A DNA stretch of 64,000 nt from Fimbriimonadia bacterium (GCA_026129765.1 JAHCHP010000008.1:1-64000), one strand, 5' to 3'. Counted from the first letter of the stretch, positions 18,801 through 27,746 are shown. A program made the numbers and translations. The notes: a model not told the origin generated them from the letters alone.

Positions 18801-21253
18801 GTCAAGAAATCATTGGAGACTCCGCCGCGAAGCGCGAGCGCCCAAGCCACATCCTGTCCGCTCACAACCATACGACCACCGCCGCTCAGGAAGTTGCGGA
18901 GCAAGATTTGCACTTCCGGATCGAGCAGGTGTCCGGGACCTGCCCAGATGTTACCGGTGTAGGGGCTGCCCCACATAACGACTCGCTCAGAGACTAACTT
19001 GTCTCGGAAACCGCCCTGAAGGTTGATGGGTTCTTGCTCGAATCTCGGCAGATAACCTGCCAGAGCCGAAGGCGTAATCGGATTTCGGCACTGAACGCGC
19101 CACAAGTCGTACCGGTCGTTGTAGGTGGTATTTTCGCCTAAGGTATCCGCGCGAATGGTGAATGCAGGTCCGACAATCGCGCCATCGCCAATGATCGTTA
19201 ACGGGGTTCCCGTAGGAGGCTGAGTGATATCAAACGGAGGTTTCGCCGTCGGGTTATCTGTCCAGTAGCTTTCAACAGGCGCCCAAGTGGGACGAACTCC
19301 GAAGCCGCCCACGGCGTCGCCGCGGGTCTGAACAAACATCTGCCCTGCCATATAGTCGTTCACTAGCAAGATGGGATTGGCTCCCACAAATCGCTTGGAA
19401 GTGAAACCGGTGATGTTGTCGTAGATATATTCGTTGCCGGAATTGTCCTGAACGATGATATCGATATAGAAGTCGCTTGCCACGGCTTCCGGCGTTCGCC
19501 AAGTGACTTGGTACCAGTCCGGCTCACCCTGCTCTTCCACAGGCACTGCGCTCAAAGCGAGCGTATCATCTAATGAACCGGGGAACCCGAAAGGCAACAA
19601 TACATACGGGTCTACATGCTGGTAAGTCGTCGGATGAATCGCCTGCTGACCGATTTCCACGAACAAAGGCACATACGCGGGGGCTTGATCTGCCAAGAAC
19701 CAGTTGGGCGGAGCGGTGCCAGCATCAATCAGCAAGTAGAGCTTATGTTCCAAGCCCTCTTCGTCCTGCTCAGCGCTGTCGGGGTCCTTAAACTGTACCC
19801 GAACAGACGAGACACCGGATTGGAAGTCTGTTACCTTTGCTTTCACTCGAACAGTGTCGCCGGGGAAGACCTCTTTCGGATAGACATCCGGGATAATCTC
19901 TAAAACCGGCGCATCCTGATCCACAGTGGCGGTTTCAAAGATATCGTTGGGACCGGGCGGAACCGAACGAATCGCATCCGGCGTCGGTCGCGTGGATTGA
20001 TAAGCGACCCGCTGGCGCTGCTGTTCGCCATTCAGAATCACCCGGATCGCCGAAGTTGGGAACTGGGTACCTGTATTGGCGGTCGTGCTGGTATCCACAG
20101 TGATGGCAATCGCTTGGCTGCCATTTTCAGGCAAATCACCATCATAGCGATAAACATCAAAGATCGTGCCGTTTTCGGTCGCGACTGCGCCCGCTGTGTG
20201 CTGACCGTCTACGATGGACTTTCGTTTGGTCGCGAAGATGATGGTAGCGCCATCCGGCTCCCAAGCAGGCTGGCGGTCATGCGCGCCCGTGAAAGTGGTC
20301 CATTGGGTTTCGGCGCGCGTGTTAATATCCACCAAATAGACATGGCTCGTGCCGTCGCCCCGTGTTCGGGCATAGGCGATTTCTCGACCATTCGGCGCCC
20401 AAGCGGGTTCCAAGTCATTTTCGCCATCACCCGGCGTTGACATAACGCGGTAGAATTGACCGTCATCAAACGGTCTTCCGTCAGCGCGGGTCATGAAGAT
20501 GCGGAATCTGCCATCACGCGGAAGATTGGGATCATGTTGGCGGTTGGAAGAAAAAGCCACTAAGTTTCCGCCAGGGCTCAAAGTGGGACGACGGTTCTGA
20601 TTCACATTGTTGTTATCGGTCGTCAGCTGAACGCGCTGCCCCGTAGTGAGGTTTCGAACCACAATATTATAGCTGCCAATGCCCGGATTGGGGCGGGAAG
20701 CATAAGCCAGAAGATTACCCACCGTGTTGAGCGCAGGTTCAATCTGATCGCCATTCTGCTCTTCTGGAATATCGCCTGTGATTCGGGTCAGGTTGGTCAA
20801 GAGCGCAGTGAGGCTGTCGCTGTTGCCGTCGTCCAAATCGCCGCGCCAAATATGAAAGGCTGCGCCGGGAGTGCTGAACTTGCCATTGACGATGGCAGTC
20901 GCGTTGGATGCCAAATACATCTTTGTGGCGCCAGGCGCATAAATCGGTGTGATTTCATTGGTCGAGGCTTGCGTCAAGTTGCGATCCTGTCGGGGACCGC
21001 GTGTCTTGCGCCGCTGGGTTTGAGTCTGTGAACGCCCTGTGTTCAGCCCACTCTTCGGGAAGCGGTAATTGCCGCTTCCGGGCTGAATCGTGGGCCGCCT
21101 ATAATTCTGCGGGGGAATAGCCCGCGGGCGTTGATTCGACAGATGCCTGCCCGGCTTGTCTTTATAAGGGTCTTCCAAACCATTAAGGGTCTGCGCATAC
21201 CCCCCGATGGTTAAGAAAAGACTTAAGATTAGTAACCAGTATCGTCCGCGCAC
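15812..21253 (-). CDS. Giant exported protein: PD40 propeller, carboxypeptidase-regulatory domains, shared C-terminal module
   Basis: 1813 residues from GTG 21253 (AGGAGG upstream). The signal peptide is RYWLLILSLFLTIGGYAQ. After a basic low-complexity segment (about 20-95) there are TolB-like PD40 repeats at about 140-400 (PTLSPGGNLVAFSSN, EPAWAPNGREIAYAR, QPAWEPDGATIIFATKR). Next is an Ig-like region and a middle domain with ARSYRNKILHNAFAWMTTG, resembling alpha/beta hydrolase-like surface proteins. Four carboxypeptidase-regulatory-like domains follow at about 1020-1375 (GKVMDINNQPVRAALV, GRVSDVENNSALVNAQVTV, GRVVRKIDSQPEPGVTV). The common tail runs from about 1378: LVSAPYTYTKTMAELL, GRGYFLTSS, GWNLIGDPF (about 1472), RGYWVYA, IVPPS, VGVSRA, LLKPP, LRWPDI, and the FlgD-like QQVNWDGRDQNGITMPPGQY ending TTPVTLTR. 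It is a probable large surface protein; its substrate is unknown. Confidence 0.8.
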   Translation of the reverse strand: MRGRYWLLILSLFLTIGGYAQTLNGLEDPYKDKPGRHLSNQRPRAIPPQNYRRPTIQPGSGNYRFPKSGLNTGRSQTQTQRRKTRGPRQDRNLTQASTNEITPIYAPGATKMYLASNATAIVNGKFSTPGAAFHIWRGDLDDGNSDSLTALLTNLTRITGDIPEEQNGDQIEPALNTVGNLLAYASRPNPGIGSYNIVVRNLTTGQRVQLTTDNNNVNQNRRPTLSPGGNLVAFSSNRQHDPNLPRDGRFRIFMTRADGRPFDDGQFYRVMSTPGDGENDLEPAWAPNGREIAYARTRGDGTSHVYLVDINTRAETQWTTFTGAHDRQPAWEPDGATIIFATKRKSIVDGQHTAGAVATENGTIFDVYRYDGDLPENGSQAIAITVDTSTTANTGTQFPTSAIRVILNGEQQRQRVAYQSTRPTPDAIRSVPPGPNDIFETATVDQDAPVLEIIPDVYPKEVFPGDTVRVKAKVTDFQSGVSSVRVQFKDPDSAEQDEEGLEHKLYLLIDAGTAPPNWFLADQAPAYVPLFVEIGQQAIHPTTYQHVDPYVLLPFGFPGSLDDTLALSAVPVEEQGEPDWYQVTWRTPEAVASDFYIDIIVQDNSGNEYIYDNITGFTSKRFVGANPILLVNDYMAGQMFVQTRGDAVGGFGVRPTWAPVESYWTDNPTAKPPFDITQPPTGTPLTIIGDGAIVGPAFTIRADTLGENTTYNDRYDLWRVQCRNPITPSALAGYLPRFEQEPINLQGGFRDKLVSERVVMWGSPYTGNIWAGPGHLLDPEVQILLRNFLSGGGRMVVSGQDVAWALALRGGVSNDFLTQALRVTFDSDASDDVIIGPYLGNRHQLTAVAPPAGEDPNPIANNPAGLGIWVRLEGGAFVRDEPADFRLAHPHAVQLDSAGNLLTFARVFPPGTTATTPTYSDAAWNQLWPDTVTVDPTDRAPYRYNARGAGPGTSDRAGFYYANATNRSRVAFFSFGMEGVNTHYNDTGIPGFLWARSYRNKILHNAFAWMTTGVVQGNVQAYDPDTRTYQPLERAFVTITGLAPASVAGVEVGYAITDSSGFYRIAGLEPGAYLVSAERPGFVTQHEEFVVVVGGVNIINLVMLKTPPGQITGKVMDINNQPVRAALVQATNQDDPTLTVEILSDPDGTYLLPRVPVGDWSVTVTTVSQGGYTLPPVQPTPDGVFRNVQVASGQTVALEDFVLAPVPGTLKGRVSDVENNSALVNAQVTVLSGTNVIGTASTDASGEYSLSAPAGTYTVTAASPGYATGSASVVIISDEEVTQNFELAKLPPGTITGRVVRKIDSQPEPGVTVSLIFNNQTQATVQTDSNGSYTFANVPVGTYTVTAAKSGTTITPTAGYTVTIDPSETETLSNFLSEPLRTFVQGTTLVSAPYTYTKTMAELLNIPSNELNPTDFRFFTWITNQGLYQFYPNAPADRFTLGRGYFLTSSKNRALLEEGTAAPTDQNFEIPLQQGWNLIGDPFLFSLFWQQTMVIDPANGQAISNSSAVGKGIIANSLWAYTFGQYEVKSEMDPWRGYWVYAYQATTLIVPPSARSRAAITRSVAEPKNGQWNLSLVAQSGDLADRVYVGVSRAATEGFDTEHDLLKPPPVGDDYLYVSMPRADWGAHSGQYGVDMRPAGRSSGWDFVVETRTPNREITLRWPDIQRLPRSVNPVLVDLQTNERRYLRTTGSYTFRNTQSGVSRFRIEMASSGGLLRITNLQTSGGRSTGNNHTVAFSLTRDAQIEVNVLANGRKVRSVSTQLSRSAGVQQVNWDGRDQNGITMPPGQYLLEIKATSPDGQVARVTTPVTLTR

Positions 21254-21392
21254 GGTGATGAACCTCCTAAATCGTTAATTGCGAATGGGCAACAACAGCG
21301 CGCCTGAAAAGGGCTGCGCTCCCGAAAGGAAGGCAACCCTGCTCGTCCTCTACCAACCCCATTGCATCGCTTGCTGTCTACCGTTAAACTGT

Positions 21393-22016
21393 TCATGAAT
21401 GGACGCCTATCTCTTGTAAAAGTATCATGTTAATTCTCTGAACCTGAGTTTCGGTCCGTTCGATTCCGCCGTTGGCTTGGATGACCCAATCCGCAAAGGC
21501 GACTTTGGCTGCTGATGAAAGTTGCGATTGCAGCGCAAATCGTATCTGTGCGGGGTTCCAACCACGCGCCCGAAGCCGCTCCCGCTGCGCTTTGAGAGGC
21601 GCACAAACCACAATCACCCGGTCGAACCATCCCTGCCAAGCGACTTCGACCAGCAAAGGAACCTCCACACAGAAGATATTTTGCTGACCCGCCTCCAAAA
21701 ACGCGCGATAACGCTGTTGAACCACGCGAAGAACCGTTGGGTGAAGAATCCGGTTCAACTGACGCCGGGCGGACGGGTCTTTGAAAACGCAAGACGCAAG
21801 ACGCCCCCGATGGATTGTCTCGTCCTCGTTCAGTATCGACTCGCCAAATTGTTGTTTGATCTTCCGCCATGCGTCCGTCCCTGGACGAAGCTGCTCATGA
21901 ACCACGCTGTCGCTGCTGACCACTTGCCACCCGCAGGAAGCAAAAGCATTTAACGCCACGCTTTTGCCCACGGCAATGCTTCCCGTGATCGCGACCCGAA
22001 GCGTTTTTTGGTTCAA
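21393..22016 (-). CDS. coaE: Dephospho-CoA kinase
   Basis: 207 residues, normal for CoaE, the last step of coenzyme A synthesis (3'-phosphorylation of dephospho-CoA by ATP). The P-loop GSIAVGKS is at about 12-19 (the usual G-GK position has Ile-Ala). The family motifs SDSVVHEQL, the loop HPTVLRVVQ and VEVPLLVE (CoA-binding, usually D/VxPLLFE) are present, followed by the lid RLRARGW. Its ATG overlaps the rpsA stop by 4 nt (ATGA), so it is translated from the rpsA mRNA. Confidence 0.93.
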   Translation of the reverse strand: MNQKTLRVAITGSIAVGKSVALNAFASCGWQVVSSDSVVHEQLRPGTDAWRKIKQQFGESILNEDETIHRGRLASCVFKDPSARRQLNRILHPTVLRVVQQRYRAFLEAGQQNIFCVEVPLLVEVAWQGWFDRVIVVCAPLKAQRERLRARGWNPAQIRFALQSQLSSAAKVAFADWVIQANGGIERTETQVQRINMILLQEIGVHS

Positions 22017-23854
22017 TTCTCCGATTCGCCGTCCGGCTCCTGATTTCCTGCCTCTACTGTCTCCTCAGTGGCTGCTTCCATTTCTGAGGTTTCGGCTGCT
22101 GTCTCCTCAGCGGCTGCTTCCATTTCTGAAGTTTCGGCTGCTGTCTCCTCAGCGGCTGCTTCCACCTCTGAAGTTTCGGCTGCTGTCTCGGCGGAATCGG
22201 TGATTTCAGTCTCCACGCTCTCTTCCATCATCTCTTCTTCCAAGTCAGACAGGTCGTCATCCTCGAAATGTTCCGGCTGGAGATAGCCTTTCAACTGACC
22301 CTGCAAGCGGTCTCCGATACTGAAGCCTCCGCTGCCACTGCTCGCGCTCATACCGCCTCGCTGTTGTCCTCCCCGTCGGCGACCGCCCCCTGAAGAACGT
22401 TCGGGAGCCGATTCACGCATCATAGGTTCATCAGACAAGGCGCGCAGGCTCAAGACCATTCTGCGCTGATCCGGCACCAGTTCAATAATCAACCCCGTTA
22501 CAGGATCGCCAGTGTTGACCACATCCTCCACCTTTTTAATGCGTCGCATAGAGATTTCGCCAATCGGGATAAAGGCTTCAATCCCTTCCGGCAATCGCGC
22601 AAACGCGCCGCTGCGCACGGTGCGGGTGACAGTCGCTTCCACGGTCTGCCCCATATGATAACGCCCTTTCACTTCGGACCAGGGATCGGGCAGCACTTGG
22701 CGCAGTCCCAGTGAGACTTTCCCTTTCTCACGGTCTAAGCGAAGCACCTTCACGCGAATTCGCTCATTGACCTTCAGCACATCTTTCGGGTCTTCCACGC
22801 GGGTCCAGGACATCTCACTCACATGCAAAAGCCCTTCGTATCCGCCGATGTCCACAAACGCGCCATATTCGACGAGGCGTTTGACCACGCCTTCCAGCAC
22901 ATCATCCACATTCAACTGATTGAAGACTTGCTGCTTGCGCTGCTCGCGCTCACGGTCGCGGACTTCGCGAAGTTCCTCTTCCGCCAAACGGTTGGAGGCG
23001 ATGACTTTGCGTTTTTCGCGATCGACATCCAGCAGTTTAATGGGCAGGCTCTGACCAACTAAGCGGTCCAAATCGCGCGGGTGCGACTGCATTCCCACAT
23101 GGCTGGCAGGCACAAAGCCGCGCACTCCCAAATCCACCACTAATCCGCCTTTCACGCGCTCAATCACCATCGCGTGCATCGTTTGCTTGTTGTTGAGCGA
23201 GTCTTCAATTTGTACCCAGAGGTCTTCAAAATCGGCGCCTTTCTTGGAAAGAACAGGGAACCCTTCTTTGCTGTAAGGCTCAATCACCTTCACATTGATC
23301 TTTTCCCCGACTTCCACCACCCCTTCCGCCGAGGTCAAGCGGTCTTGGGAAAGTTCGTTCAGAGGAATCAACCCTTCGGCTTTTGTACCGACATCCACCA
23401 AAACACCCTCGCGATCCACCTGTACCACTGTCGCCTCAATAATTTCTCCCTTTTCAAGCGAGCGGAAGCTTTGTTCAATGGCGTCATCCATCGAGAACGC
23501 CTTTTCCATCGTCATCTCTCGCTCCGGTTCGGGGGCGGTTGTCAAAGCCGCCGTCGGTGCAGCCTCGGCTTCTGCCGCTTCTGCCACCATCGGCACGGCT
23601 TCGGGTGGTATCTCTGCCGCAGGGGCAGGTTGAGCCGCAGGCTCTTCAGCCGGAGTTTCTTCGGGCGCGTCCGCCTCCACAGCAGGCGTTTCTGCCTCTG
23701 CAACGGGCGCATTCGGCTCCGGTTGAGCCTCTACGGGCGCATCCGCAGTCGTTTCCGACTCCGCTTCCGCAGGCGCGTCTGCCGTCATTTCGGCTTCCGC
23801 GTCGACGTTGGCTTCGCCAGTGTCAACAGGTTTTTGATCCTCATCCATCCACAT
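22013..23854 (-). CDS. rpsA: Ribosomal protein S1 (four S1 domains, long acidic ends)
   Basis: 613 residues from ATG 23854, with AGGAGGT 10 nt upstream; the frame extends to 23890 but without a signal. The first about 130 residues are Ala/Glu/Pro-rich and acidic. Four S1 RNA-binding domains follow: GEIIEATVVQVDREGVLVDV, the QTMHAMVIERVKGGLVVDLG repeat, EGVVKRLVEYGAFVDIGGYE and EATVTRTVRSGAFARLPEG. A Gly/Arg-rich stretch (SSGGGRRRGGQQRGG) and an acidic tail of Ala/Glu repeats close the protein. S1 binds mRNA on the 30S subunit and helps initiate translation. Four S1 domains instead of six is common outside proteobacteria. The long disordered ends are unusual. Confidence 0.93.
   Translation of the reverse strand: MWMDEDQKPVDTGEANVDAEAEMTADAPAEAESETTADAPVEAQPEPNAPVAEAETPAVEADAPEETPAEEPAAQPAPAAEIPPEAVPMVAEAAEAEAAPTAALTTAPEPEREMTMEKAFSMDDAIEQSFRSLEKGEIIEATVVQVDREGVLVDVGTKAEGLIPLNELSQDRLTSAEGVVEVGEKINVKVIEPYSKEGFPVLSKKGADFEDLWVQIEDSLNNKQTMHAMVIERVKGGLVVDLGVRGFVPASHVGMQSHPRDLDRLVGQSLPIKLLDVDREKRKVIASNRLAEEELREVRDREREQRKQQVFNQLNVDDVLEGVVKRLVEYGAFVDIGGYEGLLHVSEMSWTRVEDPKDVLKVNERIRVKVLRLDREKGKVSLGLRQVLPDPWSEVKGRYHMGQTVEATVTRTVRSGAFARLPEGIEAFIPIGEISMRRIKKVEDVVNTGDPVTGLIIELVPDQRRMVLSLRALSDEPMMRESAPERSSGGGRRRGGQQRGGMSASSGSGGFSIGDRLQGQLKGYLQPEHFEDDDLSDLEEEMMEESVETEITDSAETAAETSEVEAAAEETAAETSEMEAAAEETAAETSEMEAATEETVEAGNQEPDGESEN
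22061..22186. repeat. Three 42-bp tandem repeats in the rpsA 3' end
   Basis: Units start at 22061, 22103 and 22145 and differ at only a few positions. Each adds 14 residues of the pattern AAEETAAETSEMEA to the acidic tail of S1. Length variation between strains is expected. Confidence 0.9.
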
Positions 23855-23971
23855 CGTTATAATGACCTCCTGAAAAATCGCAAGATTCATGTTTTGACAT
23901 GCGCGATTCGATTCCTGCTAATTTTCGCCAAGATTCTATTTTTCGAGATTTTTCAGGTGATTTAATCGCTC

Positions 23972-25138
23972 TCATGCCACTTTCCTGCCCATTACATAAG
24001 TCGCTTCTACTTGTTTTTTATCGGGATTCCAAAGGAAAAAGTCCGCATCCGCGCCGACCCTCAGCGTGCCTTTTTGACCTTCCAGTCCCAAAGCGCGCGC
24101 AGGATTGGCGCACAAAATCAAAGAAGCGGCTTCCAACCCCACGCTTTCCTGCGCATTGATTAAGCAGGAATCCATCGCAATCGCGCTGCCCGCCAGTGTT
24201 TCCTCTTGCCCCGCTAACCGCGCCACGCCGCCGCGCACCACCGCGCCATGTCCAAACAATTCGAAAGTATACCCTTCCGGCATGCCCACACCGGTCGTAC
24301 CGTCGGAGATACCGATCACGCCCTCCAACCCTTTGGCTGCCAGCAAGACGCGAACGACCGGAGGCTGCACATGGATATTGTCCCAAATCAGCTCCGCTTT
24401 GAGTTCGGGACGCGATAGCGCCGCGCCCGTTGCGCCGGGGTCACGATGGTGCATGGGGCGCATGGCGCAAAAACAGTGGGTCACGTGGCGCGCTCCCAAG
24501 TCAATGGCGCGTGTGACCTCGTCATAGCGGGCATCGGTATGCCCCAAGGAAACGATGATGTCTTGCTGGCTGAGAAACCGGATGAGGTCGTAGCCGCCCT
24601 CGATTTCGGGAGCGAGCGTCACAATGCGAATGGTGTCCATCCCATCGCCCACCCAGCGTTCAAACTCAGCGACACGGGCGGGCAGAATGTACTCCGGTGG
24701 CTGCGCGCCCTTGTACTTCAGGTTGATATAAGGACCCTCCAAGTGGCAACCCAATACTTCCGCGCCGTCTGTGCCCAGTGTCAGAACTTGCTCTGTGGCA
24801 GCGACCACTTTCTGAATCGCCTGCCAAGGCGCGGTTAAGGGGGTGACCAAGAAGCCAGTGACTCCATGCTTAGCGAGGTGCTTTGCCACAAACTGGATGG
24901 TTTCCGGCTCGCCATCCATCAAATCGCGTCCGCCGCCGCCATGCACATGGATATCGATCATGCCCGGCAGAACCACCCCCGAATGCGCATCCACATCGGG
25001 CGAGGATACTCGCTCAGGCAACGCATCGAGCGACTCCCAAGCCGCTATCCGCCCATCTTCTATGATCAGAGCAACTTTTTCCCGGCGCGTCCCCTCAGAA
25101 AAAAGCGCGCCGCAAAACACGCGATAGAAATCAGCCAA
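23972..25138 (-). CDS. nagA: N-acetylglucosamine-6-phosphate deacetylase
   Basis: 388 residues, typical of NagA, which hydrolyses GlcNAc-6-P to GlcN-6-P and acetate in amino-sugar and cell-wall recycling. Visible motifs are the metal site DIHVHGGGG, LEGPYIN, SLGHTDA, THCFCAMRPMHHRDPG (usually THLFNAM..HHREPG; the Leu-Phe-Asn is Cys-Phe-Cys here), and the catalytic Asp in ISDGTTGVG. The start is TTG at 25138, two bases after the stop of the upstream membrane-protein gene, with GGAGGG in that gene's last codons, so translation is probably coupled. rpsA follows 117 nt later. Confidence 0.92.
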   Translation of the reverse strand: MADFYRVFCGALFSEGTRREKVALIIEDGRIAAWESLDALPERVSSPDVDAHSGVVLPGMIDIHVHGGGGRDLMDGEPETIQFVAKHLAKHGVTGFLVTPLTAPWQAIQKVVAATEQVLTLGTDGAEVLGCHLEGPYINLKYKGAQPPEYILPARVAEFERWVGDGMDTIRIVTLAPEIEGGYDLIRFLSQQDIIVSLGHTDARYDEVTRAIDLGARHVTHCFCAMRPMHHRDPGATGAALSRPELKAELIWDNIHVQPPVVRVLLAAKGLEGVIGISDGTTGVGMPEGYTFELFGHGAVVRGGVARLAGQEETLAGSAIAMDSCLINAQESVGLEAASLILCANPARALGLEGQKGTLRVGADADFFLWNPDKKQVEATYVMGRKVA

Positions 25139-25139
25139 C

Positions 25140-26771
25140 TTAGGGTTTACCCTCCAAGAACCGGATGGAGCCTTTCATATATTTTTCGGTCGGATAGAAC
25201 AAGATAGAGGTATACTCACGGAACAATCCCGGCTTGCGCGCATCCCATGCGGTTTTCGCGGCAACCAACGATTTCTGCCACTCTTCCGATTTAGCATAGT
25301 CGGCATTGATATAGAGATCGCCATCTAACGCGAAGTCCCAAACCGACAGACGGCTGCCCTGTTGCCGCGATTCCTGAATCAAATCGCTCAGCGTTTTGCG
25401 CGGGTCTGCGCTGAAGTCTAAAGAGACAACCCGTGTTTGGGGAGAATAGTAACGAATCCAATCGACTATTTTCATCCCCGCGACAACGATGTCCTTTTCT
25501 TTGAGTCCCTGTGACCAGCCCATGACTAATTGACGCTCTGGGTCGGCGGAAGGTTGGCGCAAAGAAATTGCTTTCTGCAGCCCGAACATTCCCAAAATAA
25601 TCACCAAAGGCGTTAATGCGAAAAAGGCTCGGCTCTGCTCTTCGGGTTCAAAACCTGCCAGCCACGCGCCCAGCGTCACCATCATCCAAAGCCAAAGCCA
25701 ATAGTACGCGGGCATCAGGTCGCCAAATCCCAGCAATATCATCAACAACAGCAGAAGCAGAGAGCCGCCCAAATACCAACGCGCCGCCAGCCGGTTCTCG
25801 TCCAAGGGGAGATAGAGTTGACCGCTCCGAATGGCAAACAGCATGCCCACTGCAATCAACAGGGTCAAACCAAATCCTACCTTCAAAATCATATTGAAGG
25901 TCCCAAAGGTGGAGTATTGCCAAAAGTCCCGCTCGCGAATGGGGCGTCCCAAAGGCAGCACAAAGTTTTGAACCTGCTCGGCAGTAAGCCTGAAATATAA
26001 CCCGGAGAAATTGGGAGGCGACTCGGGATTCGCGCCGCGCCCGGTCATCACCCAACTGATAATGGAGGGCTTCGGCTGTTTCAAGCCGCCCAATTCCACT
26101 TCTGGCGCAATGAACGCCCAGACCCCCAAATAAGCGACCAATGTCAGCGCGAGAAAACTGCCCCAATATGCGCTGCCGCCTTTGCGAGACAAAAACACGC
26201 CTAAAATCACAGCGGGAATCGCCGCCAGCACGTTCAGCGCGGTCGCGAAGCCTGCCAAAAGCCCTAAACGCATGGGACTGCCTGCCGCTAATTTGGAAGA
26301 TTTGAGCGCAAGCGCGCCCGCAAAAGCGAGATTCGCGAAAACCAACGCGTTTAAGGACCATTGCCCCATCATCGTGGCAGCCACCATCGTCGCGTTCGCA
26401 AAGTAGAAGAGGAAAACGATGATGAGCGAGGCATTGCTGGCGAGTTCCATCTTGATCAGCCAACGATACACCATAACGCCCAAGAGGGCAACCGACACCG
26501 CGCCAATCACCTGCATGCGCGTGATGATTTCGGAACCCGGCATCACAAAGCCTAACAGGGTCGTGACCAACCAGAGCGGCAACAAGCCCAACGGGCGATG
26601 ACCATGCCATGCTTCTACATCGGCACGGCTTAAGCCTCCCGCCAGCGCAGCCGCATGGCGAACGTCGTCCCAATCAATAAAAAAAGCCCGCAACGAGTAG
26701 CAGAGCAATCCAAAGAGAAATGCCCCTATCCATAAACCCAAGGGGACATCCAATATGCGCTTCCTTAGCAT
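25140..26771 (-). CDS. Polytopic membrane protein of unknown function
   Basis: 543 residues with about 10-12 hydrophobic segments (for example VPLGLWIGAFLFGLLCYSL, LLGVMVYRWLI, WLWLWMMVTLGAWLAGF) and a soluble C-terminal domain of about 130 residues (from QLVMGWSQGLKEKD). An early WDDVRHAAALAGG with HRPLG resembles the acidic first loop of GT-C type glycosyltransferases (the Asp-Asp at about 35-36). No other catalytic motif is visible, so a GT-C-like enzyme is only one possibility. The gene precedes nagA with a 1-nt gap. It starts at ATG 26771. Confidence 0.6.
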   Translation of the reverse strand: MLRKRILDVPLGLWIGAFLFGLLCYSLRAFFIDWDDVRHAAALAGGLSRADVEAWHGHRPLGLLPLWLVTTLLGFVMPGSEIITRMQVIGAVSVALLGVMVYRWLIKMELASNASLIIVFLFYFANATMVAATMMGQWSLNALVFANLAFAGALALKSSKLAAGSPMRLGLLAGFATALNVLAAIPAVILGVFLSRKGGSAYWGSFLALTLVAYLGVWAFIAPEVELGGLKQPKPSIISWVMTGRGANPESPPNFSGLYFRLTAEQVQNFVLPLGRPIRERDFWQYSTFGTFNMILKVGFGLTLLIAVGMLFAIRSGQLYLPLDENRLAARWYLGGSLLLLLLMILLGFGDLMPAYYWLWLWMMVTLGAWLAGFEPEEQSRAFFALTPLVIILGMFGLQKAISLRQPSADPERQLVMGWSQGLKEKDIVVAGMKIVDWIRYYSPQTRVVSLDFSADPRKTLSDLIQESRQQGSRLSVWDFALDGDLYINADYAKSEEWQKSLVAAKTAWDARKPGLFREYTSILFYPTEKYMKGSIRFLEGKP

Positions 26772-26834
26772 ACTGACTTTGTTTCTACGCGCAAAACGAA
26801 TTCCCTGCTATTTGAAAGAAAGTGAAAGCGATTC

Positions 26835-27746
26835 TCAAACGCGCGCGCCTAACTCTATCACATTGGGACGCCAATTGAGGGCGTGAAGCGTGTTCAAATA
26901 ATCTTGAGGAGTCAACGCTTCAGGGCGTTTGTTCTGTAAAGCAACAATCACGCCTTCCATCACATTGGTCGCGAAGGTTTCGCCTTCAAACTGCGGGGTC
27001 GTGGTGATGACCCGCGCTACCTGCGCCTGCGCCAAGAAGTCGATATCGGCTTTGCGCAAGGTATTCGTTAAAATTGTTTTGTGAGGGAGGGGGTCCGGCA
27101 TATACTTGCGGATGATATGCCAATCGCCCGCGATGATATCCGCTTCATGAAACAGTTTCTCGGCGCGGGGCGAGCGGGTTTCCTGCTTTTCGCCAGTGGG
27201 ATAGAACCATTGGAACGGTAGTTGGGTCACGATGGGCAGAATCAGCTTGCCCAACCGCCGCACGCCCGCATACGACCGGACCGTAAGAGGAAGCCCCAAT
27301 GCGAAAATGAGGTCGCCATAGACCACCGAGCGGGCGCATTGCGACAGCGACTGCGCCATGCCGAACCGGTCTACCGCCGCCACCATTAGCACGCGGCTTT
27401 GAGAAAAATCCAAAATCTGTTCGCGCTGCAAGGTTTCAACCGCTTCGCGTTCCAACGTGTTCTTCAAACCGCTTCCGTCCACTACCGGCGTCTTCTTCGC
27501 GACCGAGATGAGACGCTGGATCGACCGGAAAGTATAACGATGATTCTCCACCCACACATGCAGGTCTGCGCCCCCCACGCCCAGCGCATCTACTTTACCA
27601 TCCAACTCCGCGAACATCTGCTGGAAACGCTTCAGATCGCCGTCTGTGCCAATACGCTCGATTCGGAACCGCTCCCCCAAAAGAGTCGTTTCGGTCGCCT
27701 TATCGCGCTTGGAAGAGCCCAAACTCACCGAGACAATATGTTTCAC
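26835..27746 (-). CDS. Conserved protein often annotated as quinate 5-dehydrogenase
   Basis: 303 residues from GTG 27746 (GAGAGGG upstream). The N-terminus VSVSLGSSKRDKATETTLLGE and the block RTPVVDGSGLKNTLER-type (here KKTPVVDGSGLKNTLE) match a family I recall being labelled quinate 5-dehydrogenase in bacterial genomes. The sequence has a DRFGMAQSL motif and a later IITTTPQFEGETFATNVMEG. No shikimate-pathway neighbours are present, so the enzymatic label should be read as tentative. It sits 12 nt downstream of the CoA-binding gene, likely the same transcript. Confidence 0.5.
   Translation of the reverse strand: MKHIVSVSLGSSKRDKATETTLLGERFRIERIGTDGDLKRFQQMFAELDGKVDALGVGGADLHVWVENHRYTFRSIQRLISVAKKTPVVDGSGLKNTLEREAVETLQREQILDFSQSRVLMVAAVDRFGMAQSLSQCARSVVYGDLIFALGLPLTVRSYAGVRRLGKLILPIVTQLPFQWFYPTGEKQETRSPRAEKLFHEADIIAGDWHIIRKYMPDPLPHKTILTNTLRKADIDFLAQAQVARVITTTPQFEGETFATNVMEGVIVALQNKRPEALTPQDYLNTLHALNWRPNVIELGARV

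Noticed and set aside
22061..22186. Possible CRISPR-like repeat
   Set aside because: The repeats are tandem with no spacers, in frame, and encode an acidic tail of S1.
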